Source of the DNA: Lithospermum erythrorhizon | Lineage: Eukaryota > Streptophyta > Magnoliopsida > Boraginales > Boraginaceae | Assembly: GCA_019722365.1 (NCBI GenBank) | Contig: JADFUC010000495.1 | Coordinates: 1 to 64,000 of the forward strand | DNA length: 64,000 nucleotides | Direction: 5' to 3' | Part shown: positions 58,850 through 64,000 of the stretch, piece by piece | Numbering within the stretch: position 1 is the first letter of the stretch | Layout: the number at the start of each line of letters is the position of its first letter | Translations under genes and position numbers: made by a program | Notes under the pieces: model-generated | The model's database searches: none | The model's input: the letters and a program-made list of their open reading frames with translations, nothing else | Told to the model about the DNA's origin: nothing

Positions 58850-60100
58850 CATAGGCTGTTAGGGATGCCCACCCACGTGGAGTGCATTCGGGTTAGTGTG
58901 CGAGAGGTGCGACAGAGTGCGGCCCGAGGGGAGGAGGCTGCCGGAGAGGTGCAGGAGGTGGTAGAGTGCAGTCGTGAAAATATGGATAGCATTGTAGGTA
59001 GTGATGAGCCTAGTGTGGGGCCACAAGATTCTAGGGTAAATGTTGGTGGAGATCGAGAGACCGTAGTACTGTCATTAGGCGGGAAGTAGAGTTGGGGAAT
59101 AAGTTAGGCCCGGCCGCTTCTGAGCGGGAGGCGCATAAAGTTCTTGGGAGGCGGATTCTCTACTGTCGGTATTAAAGTCATTCGAGACTTGGAGAGTATA
59201 TTTGAGCCTATATGGGAGTTCTTTGGGAGTTGAGGACCCGTATTCGCGAACTACAGTTACATGGTGGGCTGAGATTGGTGGGAGAATGCAGATCCTTGAT
59301 TTCGCACAGGCGGACCGTGTTGTGGGATGGGTTCGTGGAGATTATTTCGAGGAGCTTTTTGTCTTCCAAGGTGCATATGTCATCTACAGAGAGGAATTGA
59401 TCCGACAGCGAGGGGGCGGAGAAATATAAATGACTGAGAAAGATTTGATGATCTCTGAGTCTCTTACCGGAGGTGAATACTCTTGAGGAAGATGATCGGG
59501 GAGGTTCGGGGCCGGAATGAGCTGGGAGATCCGCACCGGGTTGTCACTTTCGAGAATTATCACGACGCTTCCAGACTAGTGAGCGATGCCTTCACAGTGA
59601 GATGGATTTAGGTGAGTGTCAGTTGGTGGGAGAAAAGAGGAAGATATGGCGGCGGGATGGGTGGCGGTCAGTTGGGTGTTCGGGGGCGTCCGTTATTCTG
59701 ATAGCGGCGTTACATCGGATTGATTCGGTGCCCACGCTCTTTTGAATTTTCGATTCAAGCAGCTGCATTTTACGTACCCGGTCTTTTAATCGGTCGGGAT
59801 GCAGAGAGAGTTTATCGAGGAAGCGAGGTAACAATTGGGTGTTTCGTTGTAGTGGCAAGGGTCGCCGTATGGAATGCCGAGGCAGGGTTGTGATGCATTG
59901 TCGATGTCGCCCGGGGAAGGGGAACGCATTCTTGATTGTCCTCGAGGCGATGTTGAGTGGGAGTGCTATGGCATTTACTCGATGCGGCCGGCCGAGGAGG
60001 CTATGAAAGAGAGTCGTAGGTCGATCCAGTATTAGAGGAAAGCTTTGGGCGTGGAGTTGGAAATAGTCAGGGTAGTAATGTTGCTGGGACTAGTCAGGGT
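58850..60100 (+). pseudogene. Gypsy gag remnant
   Basis: A first piece (58841-59089) starts near MPTHVECIRVSVREVRQ and is rich in Glu, Arg and Gly. At about 59250-59430 alternate frames give TWWAEIGGRMQILDF and FVEIISRSFLSSKVHMSSTERN, then RQRGGGE, matching the capsid region W-x-x-F-x-x-x-F...KxxEFxxLxQG in order. No CCHC zinc knuckle is clearly preserved at 59850-59960. Many stops and frame changes. In the live element it would form the virus-like particle coat. Confidence 0.6.
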
Positions 60101-60159
60101 AGTGCTGGAACTAGTCGTGTTAGGCGGAATATTCGCCCGATTACCCGGCGGGGAAGCTC

Positions 60160-60300
60160 GAGATTCCCCATTAAGTAGTATGATTGCTTTAAATTTATGT
60201 GGGTTGGAAGCAAAAGTCTTGTTTGATTCTGGAGCTACTCATTCTTTCATATCTCTGAAATTTTCCAGCGTATTCCTATAACTCGAGAAATTCTTGCTAT
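60160..60300 (+). pseudogene. Gypsy aspartic protease remnant
   Basis: The frame from 60181 encodes IALNLCGLEAKVLFDSGATH followed by SFIS; DSGA is the catalytic Asp loop of retropepsins. The frame then breaks near 60281. Confidence 0.82.
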
Positions 60301-60689
60301 ACCACTTCTAATTCTAACTCCGGTTGGGAAGTCTATTAAGATTGATGAAGTACTTAGAAATTGTCCCTTAAGTATTGAAAATCAATGTTTGGAGATTGAT
60401 TTACTTCCTTTTGAGATGAATGATTTTGATCTTTAATGCAGGGAATGGATTAGTTGGGGAGACATCATGCGGTGATAGATTGTTCCATCTTAAGAAGATT
60501 GGGAAATATCTAGTCTTGGTAAATCTAATATCTTAGCTACAGGTGATAGAAAATTCTTTCCCTCTTGTCTCATTTTACGCCTTAGTTGCCTATAAGATGT
60601 TGAGAAGTGGATGTGTTAGTTATCTTGCCCATGTTAACTGTCGACACAAATGAGAGAAGATCGATCCCCGGGGAGGTGCGTATCGTGAG

Positions 60690-61340
60690 AGTATGTTGAT
60701 GTGTTTCTGGCGAGGAGTTGCGGGGACTTCCTCCCATGCGAGGTGGAGTTTTCCATAGAATTACTTCCTGGTACTACTCCGATTTCTATGGCACCTTATA
60801 GAATGGCTCCTGCAGAGTTGAAGGAGTTGAAGACGCAATTGCAGGAATTGTTGGATAAGGGATTCATTCGACCAAGTAGTTCACCTTGGGGTGCTCCGGT
60901 GTTATTTGTTAAGAAGAAGGATGGATACGAGGGTTGTGTATTGATTATGGCTGATTGAACAAAGTAACAATTAAGAATCGATGCTCAGATTTGCCTAGGA
61001 TTGATGATCTGTTTACGATCAATTAAAGGGGATGCCCAGGGTATTTTCTAAGATTGACTTGAGGTCGGGCTACATCGATTGAGGATTAAGGGCGATGTAT
61101 CGAAAGTCATTTGAACAAGATATGGGCACTCACGAGTTTTTGGTGATGCCGTTTGGGTTGAATGCCTATGACGTTTATGGACCTTATGAATCGCTTTTTC
61201 CTCTCTTACTGAGATAAATTTGTGAGTGGTGTTCATTGGCGATATTTTGAGATATCACTGCGGTAGTGAAGAGCATGAAAGAGCATTTGAGAATTGTGAT
61301 GGAGACTTTGAGGAAAAATGAATTGTATGCTAAATTTTCC
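60690..61340 (+). pseudogene. Gypsy reverse transcriptase remnant
   Basis: Pieces in order: [20 protein letters not shown] and [16 protein letters not shown] (60726-60840), [19 protein letters not shown] (60862-60920), NKVTIKNR-like sequence (about 60958-60985), FSKIDLRSGY (about 61035-61070), and EFLVMPFGLNAYD (about 61132-61170). The YVDD/FIDD active-site strand would fall near 61230-61260, where FGDIL is readable but no clean FIDD. Several shifts. Confidence 0.82.
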
Positions 61341-61479
61341 GAGTGTGAATTTTGTGGTTGGGAAAAGTGCGGAGTTTAAGTCTCGTGAGGATTTAAGGAG
61401 AGGAGTATAAGTGTTGATCCCCGAAAGTTGAAGGTTTGATGAATTAAGGAATGACCCGCGAGTGTTCTTAAAATCTGAA

Positions 61480-61740
61480 GTTTTACGGATACGGCGGGGC
61501 CCTATCGGAGATTTATCTGAGGACTTTCAATTTATTGCGATACCACGCTGGCCAGTTTGAAGGGAGTTCCGTTTGTTTGGGTGAGGGGATTGTGAGCGGT
61601 GCTTCAATGAGTTGAAAGAAGGTGGCTTCCACTTTGAGTATTGATTCTTTCGTCGAACGGGGATGGCTACCGTGTATAGTGATGCTTAGCGTGGGGGGGT
61701 TGGGATGTGTGCTAATGCAGCATTAGGCCAAGGTAGTAAC
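61480..61740 (+). pseudogene. Gypsy RNase H remnant
   Basis: The RRFIEDFS-like and TLASLKGVPFVW pieces (61500-61580) form the RT/RNase H connection. TLSIDSFVERGWLPCIV and GVGLGCVLMQH-type pieces follow at 61635-61725 in changing frames. It is strongly eroded. Confidence 0.6.
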
Positions 61741-62094
61741 ACCAAAATGTGGGAAAGTAGAGTTGATGGCCAAGGTTCTTGTCCCGAATACTCGAGGGGC
61801 AACAAAAGATGAGAACTTGCAAAAGATAATTGGGGAAGTGATGAAAAGGTAGAGCCGGATCCGGATTTTGTGGTGAGAAGTGATGGAGCCCTTAATCTAT
61901 AGTAAATTAATGTGCACACTCTCGGGAGTTAGAAAAGGAGATTTTGGGTGAAGCTCCCTTAATGCTCCATTATATAGTATACATCTAGTGGTACAAAGAT
62001 GTATAGAGACTTAAGAGTATGTAGTGTATTGTAATTGGGCCAACATGAAGAGAGGGAAATTACTGCTGAATTTGCTTAACAAAATATCTAACAT

Positions 62095-62550
62095 CAGTAA
62101 GTGAAAGATAAACACAGCAATCAGTAGGCTATTGCGAGCCGCTACATTCCCGAGGTGGACTTACTGGGAGCATATTCACGATGGACTTTTGTTTTTGGAC
62201 TCCAGGGGCGTTGAGAAAGAATAGTCGATCACGAGGCAGTTGGCGAGGTTGTATGTTGATCAGGTGTGCGGTGCATGGAGTGCCGGTTATCAAGATAGGA
62301 TGCTAGGTCCTCAGGTTTGAAGTTTGAAGCGTGAGGATAGGTTTTTGATAAGAAAAGTATACGGTTGGGAGTTGGTGGAAAGGTCGGTGGAGAGAATAAA
62401 TTGATACAACAACACTGAGGAGTGTCGCCGTATGGATTTAACGTTTAGGAAATTAATTGATAAAGTCTTCTTGAGGGGAATATCCACAGGTGGAAGGTGT
62501 ATTGACATTCGTGAAGAGAGAGAGGGGAAGTTGAGTCCGATATAATAGAT
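62095..62550 (+). pseudogene. Gypsy integrase remnant
   Basis: Pieces such as PRWTYWEHIHDGLLF (about 62149-62195) and RQLARLYVDQV (62236-62268) parallel the PEWKWEHIxMDFV and LARxYVxEIV motifs of chromovirus-type integrases. RKLIDKVFLRGISTGG follows. The central catalytic stretch is shortened. No chromodomain was recognised before the 3' LTR. Confidence 0.5.
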
Positions 62551-62619
62551 TATGGTTTTGGCAGGGGACAGAAATTTTTTTTGTTGTGGGGGCCTCGATG
62601 CTTGGTTCATTATAAACAG

Positions 62620-64000
<1,381 letters not shown>

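Overview
The window is eukaryotic nuclear DNA from a flowering plant, most likely a eudicot. It is AT-rich, has a host gene with twelve exons and GT..AG introns, and is otherwise packed with plant transposon families: Stowaway, Pong-like PIF/Harbinger, Helitron, Mutator-like with a GRF zinc finger, FAR1-like Mutator, hAT with a TTF-type zinc finger, Copia, Gypsy and TRIM. I see no bacterial operons, CRISPR array or rRNA gene. I could not fix the species from the sequence.

Layout. 1-1110: LTR-like sequence. 1578-1672: a tiny Stowaway MITE. 2330-3600: an eroded replication protein A-like (RPA) fragment. 5234-8961: a complete but mutated Pong-like PIF/Harbinger element with a TTA target duplication. 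9052-14362: a decayed Helitron Rep/helicase gene on the minus strand, to which the RPA piece may belong. 14474-16275: a complex of TRIM-type short LTR copies in both orientations, flanked by GTATT. 16633-24742: an 8.1-kb Mutator-like element (MULE) with long terminal inverted repeats and two convergent genes, a GRF zinc-finger gene and a broken transposase; the transposase is interrupted by a solo LTR at 19016-21572. 26170-28734: a second solo LTR of the same family, followed by a truncated inverted copy, which together form a large inverted repeat. 30150-30590: a PIF/Harbinger transposase tail. 32427-36640: the only gene that looks functional, a 445-residue PLP-dependent enzyme of the methionine gamma-lyase/aluminium-resistance family with 12 exons. 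38671-39060: a tandem repeat. 40440-41890: a FAR1-like MULE transposase relic. 44880-47050: a hAT relic. 47890-54455: a Copia relic lacking its reverse transcriptase, carrying a third solo LTR (50380-52920). 55517-63137: a decayed Ty3/Gypsy element whose 5' LTR carries a TRIM copy. 63138-64000: an uninterrupted run of C, almost certainly an assembly or sequencing artefact.

How the pieces relate. Apart from the PLP gene, almost everything is nested mobile DNA. Target-site duplications can be read directly for the Stowaway element (TA), the Harbinger element (TTA), the TRIM complex (GTATT), the large MULE (TATCTTAAT with one base inserted in one copy) and three solo LTRs (ATAGT, TAAACA, AAAGG/TAAGG), so an order of insertion can be inferred. 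The transposon genes carry many stops and frameshifts while all twelve exons of the PLP gene join in frame. The decay therefore looks genuine and is not simply a generally poor consensus; the exception is the terminal poly-C block.
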